Assembly: GCA_014191855.1 (NCBI GenBank)
Contig: BJHF01000031.1
Span: forward strand, 1-61,980
DNA length: 61,980 bases
DNA from: Deltaproteobacteria bacterium
GTDB lineage: Bacteria; Myxococcota_A; UBA796; SXON01
Direction: 5' to 3'
Both the position numbers and the translations under genes were made by a program. Numbering within the stretch: the stretch's first letter is position 1; each line of letters opens with the position of its first letter. The notes beneath the pieces are model-generated. The model was not told the DNA's origin. It did no database searches and saw nothing but the letters and a program-made list of their open reading frames with translations. Shown here piece after piece: positions 6,264 to 15,594 of the stretch.

Positions 6264-8000
6264 ATGGCCCTCCGGCTCCCCCTCGGCACCTCGGACTTCG
6301 CGCAGCTTCGGCGCGATGGGGACCACTACGTCGACAAGAGCGGGCTCGCCGTCGAGCTGATCCGCACCTCCTCGCGAGTGGTCCTGCTCCCACGGCCCCG
6401 TCGATTCGGGAAGACGCTCAACCTCTCTATGCTTCGCTACTGGTTCGAGCGGCCCGTGGAACCGGGTGGCACCGACATCGCGGGGCTGTTTGCCGGCCTC
6501 GACGTGACGACCGCAGGCGAAGATGTTGCCGCGAGATTCCAACGCCACCCCGTGATCTTCCTGACGTTCAAGGATGTGAAGAACAAGACCTGGGAGACAT
6601 GCCGCGCGAACGTGGTGGCGCTGCTCCGAAGCGAGGTGCTGCGTCATCGGCCGACGTGGAGCGCCGTGGCGCTCGCGGACGATGACCGCCAGGTGCTGGA
6701 GGCTCTCGCGTCCGGCACCGCAACCGACTCGGCGCTCCAATCGGCGCTCCGCGTGCTCTGCCGCGCGATCGCGCTTGGCACCGGCGAGGACGCCGTGCTG
6801 CTCATCGACGAATACGACACCCCGATTCACTCTGGCTGGATCCACGGCTATTACGACGAGGTCATCGAGCTTTTCCGCAACCTGCTCTCCGGGGGGCTCA
6901 AGGACAACCCCCACATTTACAGGGGCGTGCTGACTGGGATCCTGCGCGTCGCGAAGGAATCGATCTTCTCCGGGCTCAACAACGTGTCGGTGCACACGAT
7001 GCTGTCGGGGCCCTTCTCGCGATGGTTCGGCTTCACCGACGCCGAGGTAGACGAACTGTGCCGCTTGGCCGGGCCAGAGGCGGATCGCGAGGGCATCCGC
7101 GAGTGGTACAACGGCTACCTCATGGGCGGGCACGTCGTGTACAACCCGTGGTCCGTGTTGTCGTACCTCGCCGCGATGAGCGACGGCTTCAAGCCCTACT
7201 GGATCAACACCGCCTCGGACGAGATCCTGCGAAGGCTGCTGATTGGCGCAGGGCTCGGCATCCAGGCGGAGCTCGCCGCGCTTGTCGCCGGGGGCGAGCT
7301 GGTCGAGCAGGTCTCCGAGGACATCCAGCTTCGCGACCTCGGCAAGGGGGGCTCGGATGTCTGGAGTTTCCTCCTGTTCTCGGGGTACCTCAAGGCCACG
7401 GACGTCCGCATTGGCGACCGCACGGTCGCGACACTCAAGATTCCCAATCGTGAGGTGGTGCTCGCCTACCGGGCGATGTTCCTGCGCTGGTTCGAGGCCG
7501 GCGTGGGCACAGGCAGGGAGGTCGATGCCCTCTGCCGCTCCCTGCTCTCGGGCGACGAGATCGGCTTCGAAGGCCGACTTCAGCGGCTCGTCGTCAACTC
7601 GCTCTCCTATTTCGACGTGGGCGGGCGCACGCCCGAGGCCGTGTATCAGGCATTCCTCGTTGGGCTGCTCGTTCAGTTGGACGCCACGCACATCGTAGAC
7701 GCCAATCGGGAGGCCGGGTTCGGTCGCTACGACGTGTGTGTGCGGCCGCGGCTCCCCGCCGGCGCGGGCCTGTCGCCGGCCGTGGGTGCGGCCCCGGGAT
7801 CCCGAGCCGGCGCTGTGTTGGAGCTGAAGGTGGTCGACCCGAACCGCGAGACGTGGGAGGCCGCGCTGGACTCGGCCATGCGCCAGATCCACGACCGTGC
7901 GTATGCGGCCGCGGCGCGAGAGGCGGGGGCCGATCCGGTGTGGCTCTGGGCCGCGGTGTTCGACGGGAAGCGCGTGCGGGTGAAGGTCGAGCCGGGGTAG
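6264..8000 (+). CDS. AAA-ATPase-like protein with C-terminal PD-(D/E)XK nuclease domain
   Basis: A 578-residue protein of the AAA-ATPase_like plus PDDEXK_9 type (often labelled DUF1703). ATG 6264 precedes the conserved start MALRLPLGTSDFAQLR. A Walker A-like motif (PRRFGKT, Lys50) and Walker B (LLIDEYD, Asp182-Glu183) are present. The C-terminal domain shows the nuclease pattern Asp490 in RYDV and Glu520-x-Lys522 in LELKV, so both halves look intact. The family is widely scattered and strongly expanded in some genomes; its biological role is not settled. Here it stands alone between two duplicated surface-protein cassettes, with a hairpin element on each side, which is compatible with transfer but does not prove it. 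Confidence 0.85.
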   Translation: MALRLPLGTSDFAQLRRDGDHYVDKSGLAVELIRTSSRVVLLPRPRRFGKTLNLSMLRYWFERPVEPGGTDIAGLFAGLDVTTAGEDVAARFQRHPVIFLTFKDVKNKTWETCRANVVALLRSEVLRHRPTWSAVALADDDRQVLEALASGTATDSALQSALRVLCRAIALGTGEDAVLLIDEYDTPIHSGWIHGYYDEVIELFRNLLSGGLKDNPHIYRGVLTGILRVAKESIFSGLNNVSVHTMLSGPFSRWFGFTDAEVDELCRLAGPEADREGIREWYNGYLMGGHVVYNPWSVLSYLAAMSDGFKPYWINTASDEILRRLLIGAGLGIQAELAALVAGGELVEQVSEDIQLRDLGKGGSDVWSFLLFSGYLKATDVRIGDRTVATLKIPNREVVLAYRAMFLRWFEAGVGTGREVDALCRSLLSGDEIGFEGRLQRLVVNSLSYFDVGGRTPEAVYQAFLVGLLVQLDATHIVDANREAGFGRYDVCVRPRLPAGAGLSPAVGAAPGSRAGAVLELKVVDPNRETWEAALDSAMRQIHDRAYAAAAREAGADPVWLWAAVFDGKRVRVKVEPG

Positions 8001-8023
8001 TGCGGCGCGGGGTAGAATTCGGG

Positions 8024-8059
8024 CGATGCCGGGAAGAAACCGATGTCGCGACAGCATCG
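8024..8059 (+). repeat. Degenerate member of the GCGATG hairpin family
   Basis: CGATGC (8024-8029) pairs with GCATCG (8054-8059), starting 24 bases after the ATPase stop. The stem is shorter (6 bp) and the span smaller than in the other copies, so membership is probable rather than certain. Confidence 0.35.
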
Positions 8060-8380
8060 GCGACGCCAAGGCGAAGTCGAGTACGCCTGCTTGGCCATTA
8101 GAAAGAGTCGAGTCCTCCTGTTTGGCCTTCCGAACACGGGCACGACCGGCGACACGCGAGAAACGCAGCTTCGGTGGTGCGCACAGCCGTGTCGGCGACC
8201 CGGATTCCGGCTTGGCGGCGCCGGCGAGGCCCCGATTGCGCCTTTTGGAGCTTCCAACGGTCAAACAGTCCGACTCGAATCGGCGCGTGGGCCAACGAGA
8301 GGGACTCGACTCCTGGGGCCAGACCCGACCGACACCCGCGATGCCCGCACGACTGGGGCTTGAGTGGGGCGAGGTCGCCG

Positions 8381-8586
8381 TTGTGCGTTTCGCACCGCGA
8401 GGCGCCCGTTGTGGGCGAAGCCCACCAAGGGCGCCGACCAATGAGCGCCGGGGTTGGCCCGCGCGAACGCGGCGAGGCACCCGTTGTGCGCTTCGCACCG
8501 CGAGGCGCCCGTTGTGGGCGAAGCCCACCAAGGGCGCCGACCAATGAGCGCCGGGGTTGGCCCGCCCGAAGGGGTGAAGGGCCAAG
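8381..8586. repeat. 103-bp tandem duplication
   Basis: Segments starting at 8381 and 8484 repeat with a period of 103 bp. Each contains a GTGCG...CGCAC mini-hairpin and the GTT/CAA-type hairpin found singly at 3055-3089. The equivalent block before the first cassette has only one copy, which accounts for its being 103 bp shorter. Confidence 0.65.
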
Positions 8587-8648
8587 CCCAAGCGACGGTG
8601 GCGACGGGCGCCTGGCCAACCCCAAGCGATGGTGGCGACGCCCGCCCC

Positions 8649-8920
8649 ATTGGGGGTTGAGTGGGGGCGAGGCGCCCGTTGGCCGCTTCGGCCCAAGGGT
8701 GCCGACCGACAAGCGACGGTTCGGCCCGCGCGAAGCGATGAAGGGCCGAACCTGAGCGACGATCCGGCGAGCGGGCCTCGGCGGATTGGGGGTTGAGTGG
8801 GGGCGAGGCGCCCGTTGGCCGCTTCGGCCCAAGGGTGCCGACCGACAAGCGACGGTTCGGCCCGCGCGAAGCGATGAAGGGCCGAACCTGAGCGACGATC
8901 CCGCGAGCCGTTCACCGCGG
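8649..8920. repeat. Two tandem 136-bp repeat units
   Basis: Units 8649-8784 and 8785-8920 correspond to the single unit at 3200-3335. Each starts with ATTGGGGGTTGAGTGGGGG and carries two hairpins. The second copy diverges only near its end, and a third copy of the start motif follows at 8921. Confidence 0.7.
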
Positions 8921-8923
8921 ATT

Positions 8924-8939
8924 GGGGGTTGAGTGGGGG
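8924..8939 (+). promoter_or_regulatory. G-rich leader motif upstream of the broken paralogue
   Basis: An exact copy of GGGGGTTGAGTGGGGG ending 64 bases before ATG 9004, matching the spacing before 3418. The regulatory role is inferred from conserved position. Confidence 0.35.
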
Positions 8940-9003
8940 TATCAAACTCGCCCCCCCCAGCTATTCAAACCGGGTCAGCCAAACCTCACCCCCGGAGTCG
9001 CCC

Positions 9004-10668
9004 ATGTTCATCTCGTCCACCCTCCTCGCGCTTGTGCTCGCTACGCCGGATGCGGAGGCGCACGGGTGGCCGTCGAGGCCGAAACGCTACGTGCCCCGCG
9101 CCGTGCTCCTCGACCTCGAGCCTGGAGTCCTCGACTCGATCAGCGCAACCATGCCAGCAGGCGAAGCCACTTCCATCACCGCCGACATCACCTCCGCCTC
9201 CGGCTCCGAGTCCGTCGATCTCAGCGAGTCCGACGCCTAGCTGCACGGCGCCGCCACGATCAAGGCGCTCCCCACGACCGACGCCGACCTCTCCCTCACC
9301 CTCTACGACGAAGGCAGCGCCTCGCTCGTTTCGTTCACGGGCACGCTCGGCGCGAACGGCACCTGGGTGCTCGGCTCAACCATGGTCGACATCTGCACTG
9401 AGAAGGGCGCGTGCGAGTCCATCCCCGACACCCTCGACATCGAAGTCCTCGCCGCCGAGCTCTTTCCCAATCCCGACGGCGGCTACGACCTCTCGATCGA
9501 CTTCAATGGGGCCGACGCGTACGACATCGCCTATGCGGGTGTCGAAATCACCGAAACCACGCTCGGCACCTGCGACAAGCTCGCGGGCTGTACGCTTGGC
9601 GGCACGACCACCACCAAGGCCGAAGTGGACTTCGATGAGATCGGCGCCATCTGGGAAGGCGAGCTGAGCCTCGACCACGACGGCGAGATCGAGATCGACG
9701 CCACGAGCTACGATGTGGACGGGAAGAAGCTGGAGAAATCCACGGCGACCCTCGGGCACTTCCTCCACACGGTACAGGACAGCTACGCCTCGGGCCACAC
9801 GATGCTCTCCGCTGGGGACGCGGGCAGCGTGGCCTTCTTCCACAAGGAGATCGACAAATCCACGCCGATCCTCTACCGCACTGCGGTCATCACCGAGAAC
9901 TGGACCACCACCACCGCCCCCACCCACGCAACCGTGGAGCTTGACGGCGGCGAAACGCTCACGATCCCCGCGAACAGCTTCCAGCACGCCGGCTTCTACA
10001 CGATCGAGCTCGAGTCCATCGTGATCACCCACCTGAAGATCGCGATAAATGGAGGGAACCTCACCCTGAACGGGAGCAGCACCCTCTCGATCCTCGACCT
10101 CGCCGCCCCCGTGTGCATCAACGGCACCTGCGTCGCGATCGCCACCAACGAAAAGGGCACGCTCGACCTCGCGGTTACGGGCTACGCCTCCACCGCGGCG
10201 GGGGTGGCTTCAAGCGCCAAAATCGGCGTCATGGCCTATGACAAGAATGGCGGCAAGGTGGGCCTCGTGGACACAAAGGTCAGCTTCGACGCCGCGGTGG
10301 CCGTCGTGTTCGCCAACGAGGTCGCCTTCGCCGAAGACCCGCTCGGCCTCGATCTCGGCGGCGAGGTGAGCCTGCTCGGCGCGAAGGACAGCAAGGGCAA
10401 GCAGAAGACCGTCGCGAAGGGCGACTTCTACGGCTCGTTCGTGCGTACCGGCGAAGGTGACCTGAGCCTCGGTGGCGTGGACAAGAACGACATCGAGGCC
10501 AAGGGCGACATCCTCATCGGCGGCGAGCCCATCGATTTTGAGCTTACCGACACCAACAAAGACGGCGTGATCGAGGCGCCGCCGGTCATCTTGATGATGA
10601 CGACCGGCAACGGCAAGGGCACACGGGATGCGTGCACGGCCAACAACGGGAAACCCGGCCTGCTGTAG
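9004..10668 (+). pseudogene. Secreted beta-rich protein paralogue interrupted by an amber codon
   Basis: This is the paralogue of 3418-5055 with the same signal peptide (MFISSTLLALVLATPDAEA). The frame is open from 9004 to 10668 except for one TAG at 9238-9240 (codon 79), where the intact copy has TGG (Trp) in the same DAWLHG context. A single G-to-A change therefore splits it into a 78-residue secreted stub and a downstream frame that could restart only at a GTG near 9367, without a signal peptide. The N-terminal half differs clearly from its sister; the last ~525 bases look the same. Alternatives are amber readthrough or a sequencing error. No other disabling change was seen. Confidence 0.75.
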
Positions 10669-10938
10669 CGCCCGAGCGGCCCCCCTCCGTCCCTCCGTGA
10701 CACCTCCCCCTGCAAGCGGGGGGAGGAGCAAGCGCCCCAGCGGCACCGCGATGGTGCGCCACGCCCGCCCGGCCTCGAAACCTGGCCTGCACCATCGCCC
10801 AGACCTTTCACCAACCCGGAATTCACCATGACCACTCGCCTCTTCACGCTCCTCCTCCTCGCCGCCTGCACCACCGAAACCCCCAAGGACACCTCCGAAC
10901 CGGCCGACACCGACACCGGAACCGGCGACACCGCCGAC
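10144..10938 (+). repeat. 795-bp direct repeat, copy 2
   Basis: Partner of 4531-5325 at an offset of exactly 5613 bp. It spans the 3' end of the broken gene, the intergenic hairpins and the 5' end of the second LamG lipoprotein gene, ending inside the DT-repeat linker. Confidence 0.85.
10748..10798 (+). repeat. ~50-bp inverted-repeat element (GCGATG family)
   Basis: Same sequence as the element at 5135-5185, since it lies within the 795-bp duplicated block: stem GCGATGGTGC/GCACCATCGC. Confidence 0.6.
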
Positions 10939-11703
10939 TCGGGCACCGACACCGCGGATACCGACATGGACACGGCTGACACCGCGGATACCGGCGTCGA
11001 TACCGCCGATACGGCGGACACCGGCGGCGACACCGCCGAAACGGGCGACACCGAGGACACCGCACCGCCAGGCCCCGATCTCACCGACCGGCTGCTGATC
11101 CACCTCCCCTTCGACGGCACGCTGGCTGACGCCTCCGCCAACGCCTGGCCTGGCGACGCCTCCGTGGATGTCGCCAGCTTCACCACCGATCATCACGGCA
11201 CGGCCGACAGCGCACTCGCGTACGGTGGCTGCACCCAGCTCCCCGACGTGCCGTTCGACGGCACCCGCGGCGGCTTCGGCTTCTCCGTGTGGCTCAAGCC
11301 CACGGTGGCGCTCGACGCCACTGTGACCTCCCGCAGCCTCATCGCCGGGCAAGGCGGCGGCGTGCTCAGCCTCGACTACAACTATGGCAACTACTACATC
11401 GAGATCTACAGCGACGGCGCTCGGGGTGTTTACTCCGGTACAACCACGCAGAGCGAGGCGGCCGACACCTGGGTTCACCTCGTGATCAGCAGCGCCGGCG
11501 ACAACACCGCGACGCGGGTGTGGCGCAACGGCACCGAGCTCAGTTGGACCGGCACCCCCGCCCCCTCGCTCCAGTCCGCCACCGCCCGCTGGTACGTGCC
11601 GTGCTCCGTGTACTTCCCCTCGATCCCCGCCGCGATGGACGATGTGCGCGTATACGAGCGCGCGTTGGATGCGGCGGACGTCGCGGCGCTCTACGCGCTG
11701 TAG
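10828..11703 (+). CDS. LamG-domain lipoprotein with DT-rich linker (cassette 2)
   Basis: A 291-residue predicted lipoprotein with the same signal (MTTRLFTLLLLAAC) and first ~37 residues as the protein at 5215. After a DT/DTG linker to about residue 80, residues ~85-290 form a LamG-like domain (ends DDVRVYERALDAADVAALYAL) only distantly similar to its cassette-1 counterpart, so the two lipoproteins probably bind different ligands. It lies downstream of the amber-interrupted secreted-protein gene and meets the FHA gene tail to tail after 10 bp. Confidence 0.82.
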   Translation: MTTRLFTLLLLAACTTETPKDTSEPADTDTGTGDTADSGTDTADTDMDTADTADTGVDTADTADTGGDTAETGDTEDTAPPGPDLTDRLLIHLPFDGTLADASANAWPGDASVDVASFTTDHHGTADSALAYGGCTQLPDVPFDGTRGGFGFSVWLKPTVALDATVTSRSLIAGQGGGVLSLDYNYGNYYIEIYSDGARGVYSGTTTQSEAADTWVHLVISSAGDNTATRVWRNGTELSWTGTPAPSLQSATARWYVPCSVYFPSIPAAMDDVRVYERALDAADVAALYAL

Positions 11704-11713
11704 CCACCGCGGC

Positions 11714-12604
11714 TCAGCCCCGATCTTCCACGACATCCCCCTCGCGGAGCACCAGCTCCACGAGGCCGATGCGGGTGGAGGCCACGAGATCGGGGCGCAG
11801 TCCGCCTTCGCGCAGGCGATCCCGGAGGCGGCCGAGCAGGCCGTCCCAGCGGCGGCGGAGCGCATCGCGGTCGTCGAGGTGCGGCCAGTGGGGGCGCGCC
11901 AGCTCCTCCCAGGCCATCGGCTGCTGCACCGTGGCCAGCTCGCTCACCACGCGGGCGAGCTGGCCCACGAGCACGAACACCTCGGCTTTGGGGCGATGAA
12001 TCTGCACGGTGTCGAAGGAGGCCACGATGCGGAGCGGCGCGGCGTCGTCGGCGCGGGTGGCGTGCTGCCCGGCCACGGAGAGCGCGATGGAGATCGCGAC
12101 GAACGTGCCGCTCGGCAACCCCAGGGATTGTCCCGCCTCAAACGGGATTGTCTGCTCCCCGTGCCGGACTCTCCACAATCCGTCGCTCTCCCAGAACACG
12201 GCCTCGGCGCCGGCCACGGAGCCCGGCGCGAGGCGAGGATGAGGGTCGAACACCAACGAGCAGGTTCCCGGCAGCACTTGGGCGGGCAATCCGGGGCCTT
12301 CGAGGCCGAGCACCGCGTCGGGGAGCGTGATGGACTCGACCTTCAGCGCCACCCGCGGCGCCAGCCGGACCTCCATCCCAACCTCCAGCGCGACCGCGTC
12401 CATTGCCTTGCCGGCCACGCTGAACCGGCGCCGAAGCGCGAGCAGCCAGAGCCGCTCGCCGCGCAGGCTCACCATCGCGTGCGCCTCGGACACGTCGGGA
12501 TCGTCGAGCCGCAGGGCCGCCGCCCACGTACGACCGACGAGATCGCCCGCGTAGAGCGTCTCCGCGGAGCCATCGGGGAGGCCGAACCGAACGCTGGCGC
12601 GCAT
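11714..12604 (-). CDS. FHA-domain protein coupled to Ser/Thr kinase
   Basis: A 296-residue cytosolic protein. The ATG at 12604 overlaps the kinase stop (TGATG), so I reject the longer upstream frame. Residues ~1-95 look like a forkhead-associated domain (GRTWAAALRLDDPDVSEAHA has the Gly-Arg and Ser-x-x-His signature that binds phosphothreonine). The C-terminal ~100 residues are helical, rich in Arg and Leu, and could be a winged-helix or dimerisation domain. Tight coupling suggests it is a substrate or effector of the kinase. The phosphotarget is not identifiable from sequence. Confidence 0.75.
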   Translation of the reverse strand: MRASVRFGLPDGSAETLYAGDLVGRTWAAALRLDDPDVSEAHAMVSLRGERLWLLALRRRFSVAGKAMDAVALEVGMEVRLAPRVALKVESITLPDAVLGLEGPGLPAQVLPGTCSLVFDPHPRLAPGSVAGAEAVFWESDGLWRVRHGEQTIPFEAGQSLGLPSGTFVAISIALSVAGQHATRADDAAPLRIVASFDTVQIHRPKAEVFVLVGQLARVVSELATVQQPMAWEELARPHWPHLDDRDALRRRWDGLLGRLRDRLREGGLRPDLVASTRIGLVELVLREGDVVEDRG

Positions 12605-15480
12605 CAGCGCGGTGCATAGCCCCAGGCGGCGGAGATGTCGCGGGCGAGGGTCTCCACCGGCGTACTCAGCGCGGAAACCGACCAGATGCGGGCGGTCTTG
12701 TCCCAGCTCGCGGAAACCAGGTCGCCATCGGGCAAGAACTCTACGGCAACCACGCGTTCCGAGTGGCCGGGGAGGGAGCCGAGCAGCTTGCCCGTGTCGC
12801 AGTCCCACACCCGCACCGTAGTGTCGAGCCCCACCGCGGCGACGCGCTGCCCGTCTGCGGAGAGCGCGACATCGAGGAGCGAGGCGCCGGGGGTGGGGAG
12901 CTGCCGCACCTCGTCGCCAATGTGGAGCTCAACACCATCGGGACGCGCGATCGCGAGGCGGTGGCCGCGCAGGGCAACCGCCCGGGCGTCCGGCACGGTC
13001 GCGAGCAGGGTAAACGTCGTGCCGTCGAGCCGCTCGACCGCGCCGTGGCCATCGAGCACGACGAGCGTCGCGCCGTCACGTTCGACGTCGCTGAACACCC
13101 GATCCGGGGCGAGAATCGTGGGGGAATCGGTGATCGACGCCCACCGGTAGAGTCCGTAATCGACGTCGACGCCGAGCAGTGAGCCGTCGGGAAGCGAGGC
13201 GAGGCGGCGCAGCGGACGCCCGCCTGCGACCGCTATGGCCGCTTCGCCCGGCTCGGCGCGGGTCAGAAACGGCGCGGCCATCCCCGACGCGAGCAGTCCG
13301 GCACCCACAACCTCGAAGATCACGGCCTTTACCACGCGCTCGCCGAGCCGGTGTTCGTGAACCTGCCCGTCCGCCAGCCCGACGCTCAGCACGGCGCCAT
13401 CCCCCACACCCATCGCGATGCGGTCCCCCGCGGCGCTCACCGTCACGTCCGCGAGTCCGCCGGAGGTCCGCACGAGGGCCGGCGCCCCGACGGGCACGCG
13501 CCAGGTGGTCACGTCGCCGTCGTGCACGCGCAAGCCCTCGGCCGAGAACGCGAAGGAGCGGGGTCGAGCGGCTGGAATCTCCCCTACGAGGGCGGCGGTC
13601 CCTACCCTCCAGAGCCCCACCCCGCCGGCGGTGCCCTCCACCGCCAGCACGTCCCCGTTCGCCGACGCCGCGATCTCGCGGATGCTGCCCAGGGCCGTCG
13701 CACCTGCTGCCAGTCGGAGTCCGGAGTCCCCGGCGTAAACCGCCACCCTTCCGCGAAGGCTGCCAACGGCGACGCGGTTACCGGGCAGCCAGGCGAGCGC
13801 GGTGGCCACGTGGTCACCGACAAAGTCCGTCGCGACCGTCAAGTGCGTCGGCTCCGCGACAGAGCCCACGAACAAACGCCCGTCCCCGCACACGGCCGCA
13901 AGCCGGCCTCCCGATCCCGGCTCCACCACGCGCAGGTTTCCCTGACACGGACATGCGGGGGTGGAGGCCGTTGGAAACTCTCCTTCTGCCGTCCATACCC
14001 GGCGCGGAACGGTCTCCGGGAGCCAGTCCCAGCCCCCCATCGGGGTCGTGGAGAGGAGCGCGCCGGTCGCCGCGTCGAGCACGGTCGTGGTGCCGATGGC
14101 GTCCCAGGTCACGAGCGCCTTCCCGTGCAGCCGCCCGCCCACGGCGCCAACCGCCGCGCTCCACCTGGCGGCGCCGCCGCTCCAACGCCCGATGGCTGCT
14201 TCGTGCCCGCAGATCACGTCGTCCCCTTCGCTTGGCACGGCCGACCACAGGCAGTCAGGCCCCGGCGACGTACTCAGCCGAACCGGCCGCTCCGCCCTGC
14301 CGAACGCGGCGAACACACCCCGTGCGAGCGGGTCTTCGCGCCGTTTCAGCACGGCCAGCGCGAGCCGCTCCGCCCGCTCCCGGGTACCCGCCCTCGTCGC
14401 GTCCACGGCTCGTTCAAGCTGGAGATCGGCGAGCGCGTCGGCCGCCGCCGACTCCGCGTCGAGCGCCCGCGCCAGTGACCGGGTCGTCTGCCACCACCCC
14501 ACAGCGACCGCCAGCCCCACGACCGCGAACCCGGTCGCGCCCACGATCAGCGGCAGTCGGTAGGCGGCCAGCGTGCGGCGAAGGAGGTCTCCCGGCGAGT
14601 AGCTGAACGCGGCCACGCGCCGGCCCTCGAACCAGCGCAGCAGATCCTCGGCGAAGGCCGCGGCGTCTGGATAACGAGCGGCCTCCGGGGCCCTGGCGCG
14701 GGCTACGATGGCGGCGATCTCCGGCGGCGCCGCGTCGCCGCCACCAAAGACCGCGTCGAGGGTCGCGCCGAGGCTCCACACGTCGTGACGCGGATCCGGC
14801 GGGTCGCCGCGCGCCTGCTCCGGCGCCATGTAGGCTTCGGTGCCCACCGGGCCGTGTGCGCCGATCGCGGGCAAGTCGGCCCAGCGGGCGGAGGCGGCCA
14901 GCGTCGGCGTCGCCAAACCCCAGTCCACGACCTGGGTTTCGCCGTGAGCGCCGATGAGGATGTTCGACGGTTTCAGGTCACGATGCACGATGCCCGCGTC
15001 GTGTGCGGCCGCCACCGCGTCCGCCGCCGCGAGCACGTGACGGACGAGCTGACGCTGCGCCTCGGGGGAAGCGGCTTCCGATGCGACACGCGCCAACGTT
15101 TGGCCGCGAACCAGCCGCATGGTGTAGAAGGGGCGCCCGTCGGGGAGGTGGCCCGCGTCGTGAACTGCGACGATCCCTGGGTGGTCAAGGCGGCTCGTGA
15201 TGGCGGCTTCGCGCGCGAGCCTCGCCGCGGCGCGCGCATCGTCGGCCCGCTCGGGCTGCAGCTCCTTGAGCGCCACGTCGCGACCCAGCGCCGTGTCGCG
15301 TGCGGCGTGAACGACGCCCATGCCGCCACGGCCGAGGAGCGCGCCGATGGTGTAGCGGTCACCCGGTGGGGCGGCGGTCGGTGCGCCGCTGGGTTCGGCG
15401 CTGCCATTGCCGGTTTCCGCCCCAGGATCGCTCCAGCCCCCCTGGCTGGTTTCGTCGGGAGGTGGAGAGCGAGTCGGCAC
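12604..15480 (-). CDS. Transmembrane Ser/Thr protein kinase with WD40-like sensor region
   Basis: About 958 residues from the proposed GTG at 15480; there is no good ATG and the exact start is uncertain. The kinase domain (~42-290) has the Gly-rich loop GRGGMG, Lys72, catalytic HRDLKPSN (Asp168) and an APE motif. The metal-binding motif reads DWG (Asp186) instead of DFG, a variant seen in other bacterial kinases. A single transmembrane segment lies at about 309-330. The C-terminal ~600 residues contain WD40-type beta-propeller repeats, most clearly the last two (VRVWDCDTGKLLGSLPGHS, then ARIWSVS). This puts the kinase inside and the propeller outside the inner membrane. It is translationally coupled to the FHA gene. 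Confidence 0.88.
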   Translation of the reverse strand: MPTRSPPPDETSQGGWSDPGAETGNGSAEPSGAPTAAPPGDRYTIGALLGRGGMGVVHAARDTALGRDVALKELQPERADDARAAARLAREAAITSRLDHPGIVAVHDAGHLPDGRPFYTMRLVRGQTLARVASEAASPEAQRQLVRHVLAAADAVAAAHDAGIVHRDLKPSNILIGAHGETQVVDWGLATPTLAASARWADLPAIGAHGPVGTEAYMAPEQARGDPPDPRHDVWSLGATLDAVFGGGDAAPPEIAAIVARARAPEAARYPDAAAFAEDLLRWFEGRRVAAFSYSPGDLLRRTLAAYRLPLIVGATGFAVVGLAVAVGWWQTTRSLARALDAESAAADALADLQLERAVDATRAGTRERAERLALAVLKRREDPLARGVFAAFGRAERPVRLSTSPGPDCLWSAVPSEGDDVICGHEAAIGRWSGGAARWSAAVGAVGGRLHGKALVTWDAIGTTTVLDAATGALLSTTPMGGWDWLPETVPRRVWTAEGEFPTASTPACPCQGNLRVVEPGSGGRLAAVCGDGRLFVGSVAEPTHLTVATDFVGDHVATALAWLPGNRVAVGSLRGRVAVYAGDSGLRLAAGATALGSIREIAASANGDVLAVEGTAGGVGLWRVGTAALVGEIPAARPRSFAFSAEGLRVHDGDVTTWRVPVGAPALVRTSGGLADVTVSAAGDRIAMGVGDGAVLSVGLADGQVHEHRLGERVVKAVIFEVVGAGLLASGMAAPFLTRAEPGEAAIAVAGGRPLRRLASLPDGSLLGVDVDYGLYRWASITDSPTILAPDRVFSDVERDGATLVVLDGHGAVERLDGTTFTLLATVPDARAVALRGHRLAIARPDGVELHIGDEVRQLPTPGASLLDVALSADGQRVAAVGLDTTVRVWDCDTGKLLGSLPGHSERVVAVEFLPDGDLVSASWDKTARIWSVSALSTPVETLARDISAAWGYAPR

Positions 15481-15530
15481 GAGCGGAGGGATACCACACG
15501 GCCTCGCGCCGCGGTGGTTTGGCGCTGGGG

Positions 15531-15550
15531 ATTGGGGGTTGGGTGGGGGG
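15531..15550 (+). promoter_or_regulatory. Variant G-rich leader motif
   Basis: ATTGGGGGTTGGGTGGGGGG lies in the 114-bp divergent gap between the kinase start and the small lipoprotein gene, ending 44 bases before ATG 15595. It differs from the upstream copies in the middle (GGGT for GAGT). Confidence 0.3.
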
Positions 15551-15594
15551 GTGCGGCGCGGCGGAGCGCGCCAGCTGGCGCTACGATCCGGTTC

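Larger units (their letters stand above)
8001..9003. other. Structured tandem-repeat block upstream of second cassette
   Basis: About 1 kb without a credible gene. It contains a degenerate hairpin (8024-8059), a ~300-bp dispersed repeat also seen at 92-393, then an expanded version of the repeat block at 2990-3417: a 103-bp segment in two tandem copies, a long-loop hairpin segment, and two tandem 136-bp units (8649-8784 and 8785-8920). The final ~80 bases before the ATG at 9004 are almost the same as those before 3418. Confidence 0.7.

Noticed and set aside
6252..8945. 897-codon minus-strand frame across the ATPase gene and repeats
   Set aside because: It is antisense to a protein with intact Walker and nuclease motifs; its sequence is Arg/Gly/His-rich and featureless, a GC-driven shadow.
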